From the NCBI GenBank assembly GCA_001929475.1, contig LXFE01004217.1, positions 199 to 64,198 on the forward strand: a DNA stretch of 64,000 nt, in the 5' to 3' direction. This DNA comes from Neolecta irregularis DAH-3 (lineage: Eukaryota; Ascomycota; Neolectomycetes; Neolectales; Neolectaceae). Positions 1 through 13,329 of this stretch are shown here, piece by piece. Position 1 is the first letter of the stretch. Each line of letters opens with the position of its first letter. The notes beneath the pieces are model-generated. The model worked only from the letters and a program-made list of their open reading frames with translations. It was not told the DNA's origin and did not search any database. The position numbers and the translations under genes are program-made.

Positions 1-195
1 GGAGGTGTTCTTCTCGTTCGCTCAGAAGGAGACTTGGAAAAACAAACCTACGAATGGGTCGCCAAGCAAACTTGGGGATTTGCAGATATTGAGATTCAGG
101 GAGAAAAGCAGCGACGTTACATTCGCCGAGTCAAATTCAGTTCTCCTTCGCTTTCACAGAACTTGACGCTCATTTATGATTATGTTTCGGAGTAG
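1..195 (+). CDS. 3' end of an unidentified protein (cut by window start)
   Basis: Frame 1 is open from the first base to a TAG at 193-195 and gives 64 residues ending LTLIYDYVSE. The stretch is acidic and aromatic, with a basic RRYIRRVKF segment near the end. I do not recognise the family, and no conserved motif can be named from this piece. The stop faces the stop of the myosin-I gene 133 bp away, so the two genes converge. The piece is called coding because it is fully open and has normal residue composition. A longer upstream sequence is needed to name it. Confidence 0.55.
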   Translation, partial: GGVLLVRSEGDLEKQTYEWVAKQTWGFADIEIQGEKQRRYIRRVKFSSPSLSQNLTLIYDYVSE

Positions 196-328
196 ATTGA
201 TAGTTCTTTGTCTGGTTAAGGAGCATTCATAGAGTTACAATTACGATCTTAGGAATCTATGACTCCAACATCACCAACCAAACACCGCCCCGAAGTAACC
301 TTCACTCCAAAACTGACCAAGTGTGACG

Positions 329-3300
329 CTACCAGTCCTCGTCTTCGTGCTTGCTAATATTGGCGCTCGATCGGCTCGATTGCCGCTGCTTAAGCTGAAG
401 AGATTAGCTTCTCCTGGAAGTGTTAGACATACCGCATCAGCAAGACTACTGGCAAGAGCAGGTCTCGAAGGAATTCGTGGCGTGGCGCCGTTAACAGAAG
501 CACGGCCATTAGACTGAATACTGGGGCTCCGATCAACTGGGCGACCAGCGGGGGGAGTAGGAACAATTCGACCTGCTGTCAGGGACTTGGGGACTGCAGG
601 GTTAAAGAAATTTTTTGGATATGAAACATACCTGGTGTCGGTCGCTTTGACGGAATTAGGGGCGGTGTGCTTGTCCGTGGGGTCTTATTAGCGATGACCC
701 GCGAACCTGGAGTCAAGGCGGCAGGTGGTTGAGGTTTGAATTGATTTTGGACGGATATCACAGATGCTCTAGGGTTTGATGCAGCGAGAGGCTTTTGAGT
801 CAATTGAGTATGAGCTGGAACAAAAGGGGGTGGTGGAGGAGCTCGAGGCCGGCTTTGTTGAACTTCTTCTTTTACATAGTTTTCTGGTATCCAACCTTCT
901 CGATCTTTAAGTTTGGCTAGCCACCATCCTGAAAAGTGAACACTGAAACAATGAAAGTGCCTTACCATTGCCTTCTTTCTTGATAATTTCGAGTAAATCG
1001 TCCTTTCGAAAGGAGAGTTCCGTGGCGCTTTCCCCGGCGAAGTCATATAATCCTCTATATACAATAACGGTGGTCGGAGGTGCTGGAGCAGAATGCTGTT
1101 GTGGTCGTGGAATAGATGCTCTGGAACTTCGCTGCTGAGAGATGACAGGTTCTGGCATAACTAGTTTTGGAGAACTCGGCATAGGGATGGATATAGAGAC
1201 TCTGGCAGCGGCCTTTTTCTTTGGAAGTTGCTTGTTGACCCTTGGCCGAGTTTTACTCGCGAAGGCCTTCTTTGCGGGCGTTGGTTTCGATATGCTATTA
1301 GCAGGCTCGCCAGAAGGAACGCGAATGACACCGCTTTTATAGATATCATCTCGTGGAATTGTTTCATCAATAACAGCCTTGACTTGCACTATCTTACCCG
1401 GCTTTTTATTGAACTCAATCCTGAAGTCAATAATGAATAGAAACTCATTTATCATACGTAGGTCCGATTTTCAGCTCTGTTCCTGGAGACAAGGAAGTAA
1501 ATCGAGTTACAAATTCGGTCTTTAGAAAGCAAAAAATCAAAGGATCTGGTTCGTTGGGCGAATTGATACCAAGGGACATCCAATCGTCTCGTAAATTGGA
1601 GAGACCAATATATTTAATGGATCCAATAGGCACGCGTCTTTCCGCTCTAATTGTTATTTGGTTGTTCATCAGCTCCGAAATGACAATATAAAGAGTCTTA
1701 TTAGTCTTCGTTATCAGTATAGCTTAGTACGTGTTATGCATACCAAAATCATTGAACGTGGGCTGGGTTTACTTGATCGTCCAAGTTTTGCGACCAAAAG
1801 TTCCACTCTGCAGGAAAATTCAACCTTCTCAGAACTGGGTAATCCAACTTGCTCTGCGATAAACTCTCCTTGCCCGCCTTTGTATCCAATACCAAGATAA
1901 TCTCCCAAAAATCGGCGGGAACCAAGCAGACTGAACCGGCGTCGTTGTTTTCGACCTCTAAGAATTTCATGCCCGCGATCTCGAATTTGAATGTATTGAA
2001 ACCCTTCCTTTTTATTTTTCCACATCCGTTGAATTTTCCGTGCGCTTTCATGTTTATGACGGACATAGGCCCTCCATGCCCTTTGAATTCTCGAGGCCAT
2101 GGTATGCCAGTATCGATCTCGCATGCCTTCCAGTGCAAAAAGGGTTTCCGGGGTTTTGATAAAGGCCTTGCTGATTCCCAATTGCCATTCTTCTTTCGGA
2201 ATTCCAGTATCTCGCAAGATTGCCTCTGTCCCCGAACGAGCATCACCTTGCCAAACATAATCTCCCGCATAACCAGTCTTTGATGAAAGCAGGTAAAACC
2301 TCTCCACGAATTTTTCAAAAGATTGCCGATATGCAAACCCAGCTCGGCGAATTCTGACGTTCTCTTGAAGACCAAGATATTTGATTTGATGGACAACAGC
2401 TCTCTCCTCATACTCTTTAGGCGATTTGTTGGCGTTGGGTTTGATCGTCCTAATGTAGGAAGGTCGAGCCTGCATTAAGGTGTTCACGAGATCGTTTGCC
2501 GAGGACTAATATGTATCAGTACTAAAGATGCGCTATATTTTCTATACTTTGATCTTATCGCCAGCAGTCGGTGGTCTTTTCTTGGAATCATAGTCAACTC
2601 TATCGGGAAAAATCTGCGCAACAAAAGGACTATTACTTGAAGACAATAGATCGAGAAGGTCCTTGGATAATACATCTTTGTTCTTATCGGTCATTCCATT
2701 GATGGTATATGTGACATCTCCAGCATAATGTTTAATCAGAAACTGGCCTTGTCTTTGTTGAAAGTGTGGATTAGATCCAAGCATCCCCATTCGTTGTATG
2801 AAAGACGAGTCAGCAGCACCCGAATCTGCATGTGCCGTTGCGCAAGCATCGTTGAGAGCTGCGAATATTCCTGGCGGACGTTTCTCTTCGATCAAATCGC
2901 AAACAATTTTATTGTTGAAATAATCAATCGGGGTCCATTTAATTTGTTCGCGTATATATTCTTCTTGTTCGGTCTTCAATGTAAGCTGGATAAATATTTG
3001 CTAGGATCTTAATAATCAAAAAGTTTGGTGCGGTGGTCACACCTGTAACTTTTCGTTAACATAATTGATACAGAGCTGTTCGAAGCTATTCTTTTCAAAA
3101 ATTTCAAAGCCATATATATCGAGAATTCCAATAGTGTAAGATACGGGGCTTCGAGCGCGCATCGATTTGTTCACACGTTCTACAATCCACTCGAAAAGAT
3201 TATTGTAGATAGCTTTCGATAGCGCATCTCGAACGGCAATGGCCTGGGTAATATTGAGAGGCACCGCGTATACGGAACCTCGCCGACCTCCCCTTTGTGC

Positions 3301-4587
3301 CTCAATCACTCTTGATGTGAGGGCCTGGAATCAGTTTAAAGCTAAACTGGAGCAGAACCTTTATAACGGGTGCCGCGTCCACGTCGAGAAGGTAGGCAAT
3401 GAAATCAGTTACCCCAGCGTCGGCGACTATTGCATTGCCTTCATCATTCTCGACGAATGCTACATTCCCGATCCATAATATGACTGCAAGCATTCTGTAA
3501 ATGTCGTCTTGTTCATTCTGAGGGAGACCAATGATATTCATAGCTTTTAGAGTGTCTGCAAAATCTGCTGCATCATCAATTTGAGGTGCATCATAACATC
3601 CTGATTGACTTGTATACGCGTACACATCCGGTGTTTGAATACCGAATATCTCTTAAGTCGTCAGACAACAAACGAAAAGAAGGATACCTCGGTAGCTATC
3701 TGGACAATATTTTGAAAACTGATAGAAAATGTGGAAGTTACGTTCACCAGCTATTTGATGGACAATTCGACCTTTTTCAAGAAGATAATTGGTAATGTCT
3801 GCACCAACAGGTTCACCTTGAGCATTAAATTGGATTTGAAGATATTTTCCGTGACGGGATGAATTGTTGTTCCGTAAAGTCTTCGCGCACCCGAAACTTT
3901 CGAGTAAAGGGTTCGTTGCAAGAACCATATCTTTGATTTCTTGAATGGATGAAGATGATCCGACAGAAACATTAGCAATATACTGCATGATGCGTTTCGC
4001 CGCTTCAGTCTTGCCTGCCCCGGATTCTCCGCTGTTGATCAGATATGGCATCAATTGGGAACTTGGAGTACCTGATAATAATGCACTGATTCTCTTTGTA
4101 GCTGTTCATGTTATAATATGCCGATTCGGCGATCGCAAAGACGTGAGGAGCCATCTATCATCATGAGAAGGTTCTCAGAAGGGATCCCATGCCTCAAGTC
4201 TGTTCTTTCCTCTATATGAATTCAAAACCGATTCGGTATAGATGCCGAGATCACGAAAAGGATTGACACTTATGAGAACATGACCAATATAGGTCTACAT
4301 CGTGAGTTCTCCAACGTGTGACGAAAAGGGATCAAACGTATATATCCCCATGGTCAAATCTCTTCTTTAGATTCTCATTTATAGCTTCGTTGCTTATTTT
4401 CGATAAGAGCGTCAAATCGCTGACTCCAACTTCCTTGCGTTTGGTGGATTCATAAACGGCTTTCTTGACGCCTGCCTGCTTTGCGGCCTTGGGGTCATTC
4501 GGACCACCTTTGGCTTTTGACCGTCCCGCCCGTTTTGAAATGGCCTATAATATTTTATACTGGGTATGTAATGGAATAATTTACCAT
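329..4587 (-). CDS. MYO1: Class I myosin (fungal Myo3/5, MyoA type)
   Basis: Actin motor of endocytic patches and polarised growth. Visible in order: P-loop [12 protein letters not shown], motor core with DIYGFEIF, a TEDS-site serine in [10 protein letters not shown] that PAK-type kinases phosphorylate in relatives, two IQ motifs ([11 protein letters not shown] and KIQRMWK), a TH1 tail, an SH3 domain ([10 protein letters not shown] to GWIPENYV), a proline-rich segment and an acidic C-terminus KHEDEDW that in relatives binds Arp2/3. The order and rough length of about 1,200 residues match fungal myosin-I. Many short introns: one of 40 nt directly follows the ATG (4545-4584), others are 4295-4337, 929-965 and 594-631. 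Intron 395-432 (38 nt) is needed to reach the acidic tail; without it the protein would end differently. Divergent from LSD1. Confidence 0.96.
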
Positions 4588-4928
4588 AGTCAATAGAGCG
4601 GAGAGGAGGGTCAAGTGTCATGCTAGACAATCTTAAGCGTCATGTTGACCCAACGTGGCTGAGCTGATAAAATTTTCCCTACATGAAATCTACTTATTTT
4701 CCCGAATAGAATAGTATGGATAATAAAATTATGCAAGCTAGACGAGAACTACAATGTAGTAGTTCTGATAGAGGCAGGAAGGTCTGTGGCAGACTGGCGC
4801 AACATCCGAAACCTCAGCGATACTCTCAGTATCAACGCTTTTCCGGGTTTCTGCCATTATTGAAAGAATGTATGCTTTTTGATAATCTCTGTTCCTGCAG
4901 TTTAACAAAGTAGAATCCCCTACTTCCG
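4588..4928. other. Divergent intergenic region MYO1 / LSD1
   Basis: 341 bp between two divergent start codons. It must hold both promoters. I see no gene, repeat or recognisable operator in it. Confidence 0.6.
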
Positions 4929-7900
4929 ATGTCCGATAGCAAAGCGCGACAACAGGGGCCCTCTGGGAACAATGTTTTCGAGAACATCCAGTCGCTGGCT
5001 GCGGCCGCGATGCAGCAACAACCATCAGCGTCTTCTCAACCACAGGTTACGTCGCATTCAGACCACGATGTCTGGACTATATTGCAGCAGTCAAACTCTT
5101 CCAACGACGCTGCTGCAGCCGCTAACTCTGGTGCTTTCTCCTCGACTCCCTTTCAGACATGGAACCAGTACCCCCAGCTAGGCAGGACTCTCCAGGCGCA
5201 ACAGTCAGCTGCATACAGCCAGTTTCTACAGTACCCGACTTCAACCAATGATCTAAACCAGCGCCTCGTGTCAGACGATTTTTCTGCTTCGCTTTATAGC
5301 ACCGCGCACCCTGGGGTTGTTCGACCCCATACTGGGAATGCGAGTACCCCGGTCCACAAAGAGAATTCGCGTGATTCTTCACCAATGACTAGCGCTGCTG
5401 CTACAGACGTCAATGCCGGCGTGCGTTATATAAATGGCGATAATGTCGCATCAAAGAGCCTTTTTCGGGCCCGCGCTTCCATTCCAATGAATATATCGAT
5501 CGAAGAATATGAGCGACAAGGCATTGAGGCTGCGATAGCAAGTCGCCTCCCCTCTCATTCGTTACATCCTTCTGAAGAACAACTACTGAAAGACTACACT
5601 ACAAATGCAGATATTGTGGTCTATATCGGTCTACGGAACTCGATGCTCCGCCTATGGCTTAAAAATCCGATGATAGCTGTTACGAAATATGAAGCAGTCG
5701 GTGTAGCTCGGGAAGACCGGTATCTTGAGTTAGCAGGCAAGTGTTACGAATGGCTCGTTCGAAACGGTTACATTAATTTTGGCTGTCTGAACCTTCAAAT
5801 AAACCCTCTGAGCACCACAGAGAGCACAACCCGAAGGAAGACCGTTGTTATTGTTGGAGCCGGCATGGCCGGTTTGGGCTGTGCCCGACAGTTGGATGGA
5901 TTATTTCAGCAGTTTGCTGAAAAATTTGAACAACCTCCGCAGATCATTGTTCTCGAAGGTCGAGGACGTGTGGGAGGACGAATCTATTCTTATCCTCTTC
6001 AGTCCAAGACTAGCAGTGCCCTGTCTGAGGTAGCCGCCTATCCGAGCGATCTGCCCTCTGCCGTTGATCTAGGCGCATACGTTGTGACTGGGTTTGATCA
6101 CGGGAATCCAATGAGCGTCCTTGTTCGCCGCCAGCTTGCATTGCATTATCATACCCTCAGGCACCACACTGATATCTACGATATTGATGGTACTCCTGTC
6201 GACAAGACAACCGATATCAGAGCGGAAAATCTATTTAATGACATTGTCGATCGCGCCTCGGTATTTAAGCAACGTCGAAGCATGGCTCAAAACAACGAGT
6301 TTATCAAAGGAGGAATTACCGTAGAAACTTTGGAGACATCCGAGGCAATGGGAACAAATATGATACCTATGTTATCGGCAAATGTTGACAAAGTTACCGG
6401 GAAACCAACAGCTGCAGATGGCGCTAGCGCTTCAGTTTCTATGGAAGACACAGTTAGTCGACTTGGATTTGAATGCAATCTTAATGCGCAATCTGCTCCG
6501 CCTTTCGATCCTTCGGATATTCTTCAAACTCAGTTTCCTTCGCTCGGCGATACCATGGACAAATGTCTATCTCAATATCAGCAATTGGCACATTTGTCGC
6601 CTTTGGATCTTCGTTTGCTTAACTGGCATTATGCAAATCTCGAATATGCTAATGCAACGAATCTGTCGAATCTCTCTCTCAAACACTGGGACCAAGATGA
6701 TGGCAACGAGTTTCGAGGAGCTCATTCTACTATTATTGGCGGGTATCATCAGGTTATCAAAGGTCTGGCACTCGCTCCACGAAAACTTGATATACGCTTA
6801 AACCATACTATCACGAAGATTTCTTACAAAGAATCTACTCCTCCCGATTCAAGCCCGCCTTCAGTTCAAATTATTTGCGAGAATGGGGAGACGGTTGCAG
6901 CAGATGCGGTTGTTATAACAGTGCCACTCGGTGTTCTTAAAAGCAAATCTATTGACTTCGATCCTCGTCTTCCCAACTGGAAAGCTGATGCTATTCAAAG
7001 TCTCGGATTTGGACTATTAAATAAAGTAAATTTATCTTTTACCTTGTCTGAGCTTACATATCAAGTTGGTTCTTGTCTTCGACGAGGTGTTCTGGGATAC
7101 AAATACTGACCTGGTCGGCCTTCTTCGAATGCCCTTAGGCAATGAAACTGAACAACAAAACTACTCTTCTAACAGAGGTATGTTCAATTTTGTAATCGCT
7201 GGCCGATCATTCAGGTCAGTTTTATATGTTTTGGAATTGTGTCGCTACCACTGGAAAGCCTGTTTTGAGTATGTATAACTGATTTTTTCGTCCTTCTAAC
7301 AATAGTCGCTTTGATGGCTGGAGATGCCGCTCGAAACTCTGAAGTGACATCAGATGACGATCTTATCACTGAAGCAGTCACAGCCTTATCTCGGATGTAT
7401 CCCGAAAAACGTCCAATCCCGCAGCCAATAGAGAGCATTATCACTCGCTGGTCGCGCGATAAATTCAGTCGTGGTAGTTACTCATTTGTTGCAAAACATG
7501 CAACAGGAGAAGACTACGACTTTCTTGCAAAACCTATATCAAACAAAGTATTCTTTGCCGGAGAAGCCACATGTCGAACACATCCTGCAACTGTTCATGG
7601 GGCTTATATAAGTGGCCTTCGAGCAGCCAGTGAAGTCCTTGAGAAGCTCATTGGACAAATCCAAATGCCTATAGATCACCCGCTAATACCGGAGAAGACT
7701 CAGGTCGAGCCCCCTCAGATTGCTGGTATAAAGCGAAAACATGGGCTTGATACCAACTATCGCGCGCAAGCACACGCAATGAAAAAGGCACGGCTCGAGA
7801 AACGTGATGAATGGCTGAATCAGCAAATTGTTACAAGATTCGGGCCGAAGCCCGTTGCGCCAGTCAAAGGCGCTACAAATCCCTTTTTGATCTTCCAGAA

Positions 7901-8357
7901 GGAATGCTGGGTCGAAGTCAAGGAAAAAGCTGAAACTGAACGCATCCAAGTGACTGGCGACAAAGACTTCAAGTTATCGCGTGATGAAGTGCGCGCCAAG
8001 CTTGGACAAACGTGGCGAGGGATGCCCGAAGAAAATAAACATCCCTTCAAAATTCGGGCAATTGCCAACAAGGCGACAAATACAGATCAGATGACCACAT
8101 ATAAAACAAGTCTTGCAAGATGGGAAGCAGATGTCGACAACTATCGCAAGACCTTGAATGATGCTATGGAAGAACAAGGGGTCCCCCCAGAAGAACAGGA
8201 AATCGCTCGACTTGCGGAGCTCGAGGAACGACTGGAAGCTCAAATAAGGGAAGAACAACGCCGACAACGGGCGATGACTATGCGGGGAATTGACGAAGAT
8301 TCGAATTCCGATAGCTCCGAGTATCAAGAGGACCAAGAAGATGGAACGTATAAATAA
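4929..8357 (+). CDS. LSD1: LSD1-type histone lysine demethylase (SWIRM, amine oxidase, HMG box)
   Basis: FAD-dependent amine oxidase predicted to demethylate histone H3 lysines in the nucleus. 1,104 residues after removing introns 7026-7065, 7178-7214 and 7269-7305. Order: Q/S/A-rich N-terminus (about 1-180), SWIRM domain (about 185-295), FAD-binding VIVGAGMAGLGCARQL and LEGRGRVGGRIYS, then the C-terminal FAD and substrate half ending with AGEATCRTHPATVHGAY. The lysine equivalent to human K661 lies in LLNK just before intron 1. The human Tower helices are absent; the corresponding stretch holds a serine/threonine-rich insert. After the oxidase comes an HMG box (about 915-1020, NPFLIFQKECW), then an acidic coiled tail. 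The HMG box is the arrangement of S. pombe Lsd1/2 and filamentous ascomycetes and differs from metazoan LSD1, which uses CoREST for DNA contact. Confidence 0.95.
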
Positions 8358-8632
8358 ATAGTAGAAATTTGCCTTTGTTGTAGTTCTCGCCTTTGTTATG
8401 TATAATGCAATGTATTTTGACTGTGATACGTCTCAACATTTCCGAGGTTGATCGATCACTTCTGAATTTTGGACTTTTTTCCCCCCACTCCGTTAAATCC
8501 CGTTGAAGATAGAAGTATTTTCATTCACGGCCAACAAAAAGTTTGCTTTCTTTTTTTCCTTGTGGTTTTCTCGCTACCTGGCCTCGATTGCATTTGGGTT
8601 TCAGCGTTTTCATTTCTCTTCGTTTCACTGGT

Positions 8633-10653
8633 ATGATATCTCTCGATATATCCGCGTCAGTCGAATGTCGCTCCAAGCATATTCGGGCGTTCTCAAATAT
8701 CGTTGACCAGCGTCGCTTTTCAGCTGTTAGCGCCTGTGAAGAGCCTGCAAAGTTGATTCATTCCTCGACAGATCCGGATTTAACGTCGAATATGTTCAAA
8801 ATTTTTGTCGAGGATGCACTGCATGAGAAAATGAAGGTAGAAAATTCTCGAGTCTATTGTTCTTATTATGTGCAGGGAAATACGGGACCGATCGCTGATC
8901 TACATGCTCTTTTTACGGGCTCTGTTGATAATATGGATGCGGCTGCCACAGCACGTTTAAGACAAGTGCTAATGGCATTGACAAATGTCGTTTCTCAACT
9001 AGATGAATCGTATAAGCAATTGGTTACTTCCATCTTAAAAACATCCTGGCTCGGCCGCGATGCCCTCTTTGTTAAAGCTTACGTCTGCTTCTTGGGGCAT
9101 CTCGTGAGTGCACATACATCCTACGTACCAACTATGTTCCGTATGCTTATTCAATATTTTCAGTTCAGTATGTGTCTTCTTTGCCATTATCCTTATTTTT
9201 AGTTCCCTCATCTTTGGGTAGATTACATGGCCACGCCTTCGTGCCAAGATCTGTCATGTATGATCGTGTTCATTTGGCGTTACGATACGTTCTCGATCTG
9301 GTTCCAACATCATACTCGGCTCTGTTAGCAGTCTCAGTACAGGAATACCCACATCAGAGCGAGTTGCAGTGTCATCACCTTGCATATATGCACAATTTGT
9401 TTCGGGTTTCAGATGCTGCTCCTCATCTTGGAGGAAGAATTCTAAATATCATTGTCGATAGGGTCTTGCAGCTTGATGTGTGACCTCTTTTGTGATTTTG
9501 CTGAATAATTTGTAGGTTGAGATACAGATCGAACTGGACGACATGGATGAGGAGGAAGAGCGTGAAATCGGCGAATTAGGCTCTTCATCATTGACAGAAC
9601 TTGATACCTTCACTTCTTCATTAAACCGTCTGGATGACGACGATTTCTCAGAGCCAGAAGAAGAAAGTGCGATCGACCTAAACGAATCTGCAGTACGCAG
9701 AACGACAGCAAACATCAAAGATATGATAGTCAAACTCGACTGCATGCTTTCTGCTGTATTCAAATACCTCTGCCCATCATTTTCAAAATCCTCAGCAATG
9801 GGCTCTTCGGTCTTTGTCTTTGATAGTCTTTTACATGCATTTGAAAGCACGATTTTACCAACCTTTCGGTCTCGCTATACACAATTTCTCGTTTTTTGGG
9901 CTGCACAGTCTTCGCCTCAGTATTCAGACGCTTTTCTCGGGTTGCTTCTCGAGCGTGCACTCGATCCCACGAAGTCTCAAACAACACGCCAGGCAGCTTC
10001 CGCTTATTTATCTTCTTTCGTTGCTCGATCTCGGACGCTAGACAAATATGCAATTCGAACTGTCATTGGTATGTTGTGCCAATGGCTCGACGCCTTTATC
10101 GAAGAGCGTCAAATGGAGTGTTCGGGAGCTGATGCTGCTCGATTTGGTGGCTTTTATTCTATTGCACAAGCTGTGTTCTACATATTTTGCTTTCGTTGGC
10201 GGGATTTGCGAATTGCCCAAGAAGAGGTTAGTGAAGATGTTGATTTATGTTCTGCGAAATTTCGCTGGGCACCTGGTCTTACTGTTATTCAAAAAGTTAT
10301 TACTTCAAGATTTAATCCTTTGAAAGTAAGATCACGATGTGTTTCACGAGTCTGATATTTTCAAGATATGTGCGCCACTAGTCGTCAATCAATTCGCCAA
10401 AGTTTCCGGTCATCTAAATTTCGTTTATTGCTATTCAATATTGGAACAGAATAAGCGAGTTCGCGCGGTGACAACGAGTGCTCATACCCAGTCCAAGTTA
10501 AGTGATCTTGGCATGGATTCTCAGATCGAGGGATATTTTCCCTTTGATCCTTGCCATCTCCCGCTCAGCCAGATGTACGTTAGAGATTTATACATGGACT
10601 GGAAACCCCTAGAAGATGACGAAGATAACCTAGACTCGGATACAGAACTGTAA
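8633..10653 (+). CDS. RRN3: RNA polymerase I initiation factor Rrn3/TIF-IA
   Basis: Bridges RNA polymerase I to the core factor at rDNA promoters in the nucleolus. The HEAT-like fold is recognised from FLGHLVSAHTSYVP, YDRVHLALRYVLDLVP, the acidic segment after EIQIELDDMDEEEE, and NPLKICAPLVVNQFAK. Introns 8837-8875 (39 nt, in frame and stop-free), 9168-9202, 9478-9515 and 10326-10365 leave 622 residues, close to family length. The chosen ATG (8633) opens the frame and is followed by MISLDISASVE. An upstream non-ATG extension is not favoured, but the first 50 residues are poorly conserved, so the start is the weakest part. Tandem with LSD1 and the kinase gene, each with its own gap of about 180-275 bp. 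Confidence 0.93.
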
Positions 10654-10836
10654 TTGTGTAGATAGTCTCGGTATTCCTGTAAATACCATATTGGAGTTTC
10701 AGTATCAATGCGAATGCTATTTTATGATCTGGTTCATGTATATATATTTCTATATGCCGTGACTGTATTTTTGAAAATTATGTCTATTCCTAGTTAGTAA
10801 TTCTTAAGATCGTCGGGAACCAAACCCACCTTCGTA

Positions 10837-13213
10837 ATGAACCCAAACCCCCCCGATGTAACAAAGCTTTACACACGTCATGAATTAGTCGGTAGAGGAT
10901 CTTATGGCTCTGTATACAAGGGGTATTTCGCTCTGATCGCTGTGTTGGTTTGAAACTGATGTAATCGAAAGTATACATAACCCTACGAAACAAATTGTTG
11001 CCATCAAGGTCTTGAGTTTAGATACAGAAGAAGATGCTATTGAAGATATTCAGAGGGAAATTACGCTTCTTAGCCAGCTTAAGCAAGCAGATGCTCAAAA
11101 TGTCACTCGTTATCATGGATGTCATCTTAACGGCTCTCGGTTATGGATAATTATGGACTATTGCACAGGAGGAAGTATAAGGACACTGGTTTGTTAATGC
11201 CAACTTCGAAAATTATTCAACTCGATATTAGATGAAATGCGGTCGAATCGAAGAGCGATATATGTCAATCATCATACGAGAAGTGCTCTCTGCTTTCTCA
11301 TATATCCATAAGGCTGGTATCATACACAGAGACGTCAAAGGTTATCGCAAGTACTAATCACTTCTAACTCTGATCAGCGGCGAATATCTTGATCGCAAAC
11401 GACGGAAGAGTTCAGTTATGCGATTTTGGTGTGGCTGCTCAGGTAGCTGCGAATCAAATGAAACGAAGCACATTCGTCGGCACACCCTACTGGATGGCGC
11501 CAGAGGTCATAACAGAAGGAAAGACATATAACTTCAAGGTTCTTTCTTTCTGAGGAATTACATGTAATTATCTAGGCTGATATTTGGTCGCTGGGAGTCA
11601 CTGTATATGAGATTGCTGTAGGAAATCCACCATTTGCGGATCAAGAACCAATGCGAGCAGTATGGCTCATTCCTAGAGAACCTCCTACGAAGCTCGAGGG
11701 TCCTCAGTTTTCTATATTTATGAAGGAATTCGTTGCTTTATGTATGCGAGAATCCGCGGAGGATGTACATAAATGTCTGATTTCTTTTTCTAATTTCTTT
11801 AGAGACCCATTGCAGAAGAGTTGATGAAGGCCAAATTTATAAAGCAATATACGAAATTGAGTACTATCGTCTTACAAGAACTCATATCCCGTTACGAACT
11901 ATGGATAGCTCAGGGCGGGGTTCGTCAATCATTGGCCGCTGGAGGACATCCGGACAATGGGAATGATGGAGAGTTTGAATTTGAAGAATATTTTCATGGA
12001 TGGGAATTTGATACAGTGAGGTCCACCGCCGTTACAGGTCTACCTATACAAGAACCAGCCGATTCCAGGGTTTTTGGTATTAAAAATATCTTGTCCGATT
12101 TATTCTCATGGGTTAGATAGCGATGCAGGAAATCGAACATTGAGACCACAACCAGTTATAGGACCTTCTGGAGGGAAGTCATCTTTTTCTGGTAACCAAC
12201 ATCCACTTTTGCAACTCTTTGATCAGAAAACCCCAAATTCTGATCACTCGTCAGTAAATACCTTGCGACCGAATACTTCACAAGCTAATTATCCCTTCGA
12301 CACCTTCGACAATCACAATTTACAAAATATCTCGCAATCTACATCAGTTAGTCCGGAGAAAGAGAAACTCCAGTTTCTTGACCCAGTCAAACCAGACATT
12401 TTCAGGAAAGAAACTGCACCGTCGTTCACTTCTGCGAGCAGTTCTACGAGTTTTCAGATTGAAATACCCTCTCGGAAAGAAATCGAAGCTAACATCCCGC
12501 ATTCTCGACCTCATTTACAAAGAGGTCGCTCACAGAGCAACACTGGGAAGTTCATCAAACGGGATGAACCTCTGATACCCTCAGTCATGAATCGCAACCC
12601 AATAATTACTCCTATAAACCCTAGTAGATCTGGCACTTCAGTTGTTTCCTCTGCGCCTCCTTCGCCACAGTCATTACAGCAAATAAACGGGGAAGCCGAT
12701 TCCTCGTCCTACGCCAAAGAATTGCCTAGAGCTGCACATGTTGCTTCGAAATCTGTTCCTCTCGACGGTTTAAGTCCTAGAGACGCTCACTCAAAGGCAA
12801 AATCAGTCGCACTATCTTCCTCCTGGACCAAAGCGGTCAGCTCACCGAGCCCCAGCTTGCAGGTATGAAATTATATTGAGCTTGTTGACTGAGCCTCGTA
12901 GTTACCAAATATCAATTTACACGGTGCTTCATCTGCGCAAGTCTCATCAAAGCCGTCCACTGTCATGGCACTTCCTTCTACAGTCAGGCCTCCTTCCCCA
13001 GCCTGGTCAACACCGATTTCTGCAACAATACTGGGTGGCACGAGACCCGAATTACTACACCTTATATCTATCACTCCCCTTAATCTCGAAGTATTTTCAG
13101 ATCTCGATAATACCAATGGTTTGGGTATTGAATTAGATCGCATTCTCAGCTCCCTTGGCGAGTCTTTAAACGTTTTTGATCGGGGACTTTCAGTACTTGC
13201 CGAAGAGCTATAG
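10837..13213 (+). CDS. Germinal-centre-type Ste20 kinase (Nak1/Kic1/POD-6 group)
   Basis: Serine/threonine kinase, 697 residues, kinase domain first. Visible: glycine loop [17 protein letters not shown] lysine, HRDVKAANIL catalytic loop, DFGVAAQ, and the Ste20 signature [10 protein letters not shown]. It starts [11 protein letters not shown], the form typical of fungal Nak1/POD-6/Kic1 kinases that act with Orb6/Cbk1 NDR kinases in polarity (MOR/RAM pathway). That assignment is inferred from the start and from the C-terminal block with [13 protein letters not shown]; Sid1 is the alternative. The middle is a long S/P/T-rich linker. Introns: 10923-10971, 11189-11231, 11341-11377, 11539-11575, 11765-11802, 12077-12116 and 12863-12901. 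The C-terminus converges on SCM3, 116 bp away. Confidence 0.9.
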
Positions 13214-13329
13214 ATGAGACGAAAGGCGTTAGGGGGTTATGGATCTGTACAAAATTTTGATTTTCGATTCATGCATGAATCCTCTGACTGTTTCAAAGAT
13301 TGACCTTCCAAGGAATTATGAAAACGGAG

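Noticed and set aside
579-640. Alternative myosin C-terminus after the SH3 domain
   Set aside because: Reading through the intron gives a stop soon after; splicing 594-631 and 395-432 restores the acidic tail known in fungal myosin-I.
7066-7278. Separate small gene inside the LSD1 3' half
   Set aside because: It is the LSD1 exon between introns 7026-7065 and 7178-7214, starting at a non-ATG codon.
8543-8632. N-terminal extension of RRN3
   Set aside because: The extension starts at TTG, is hydrophobic and has no family similarity. The ATG at 8633 is adequate.
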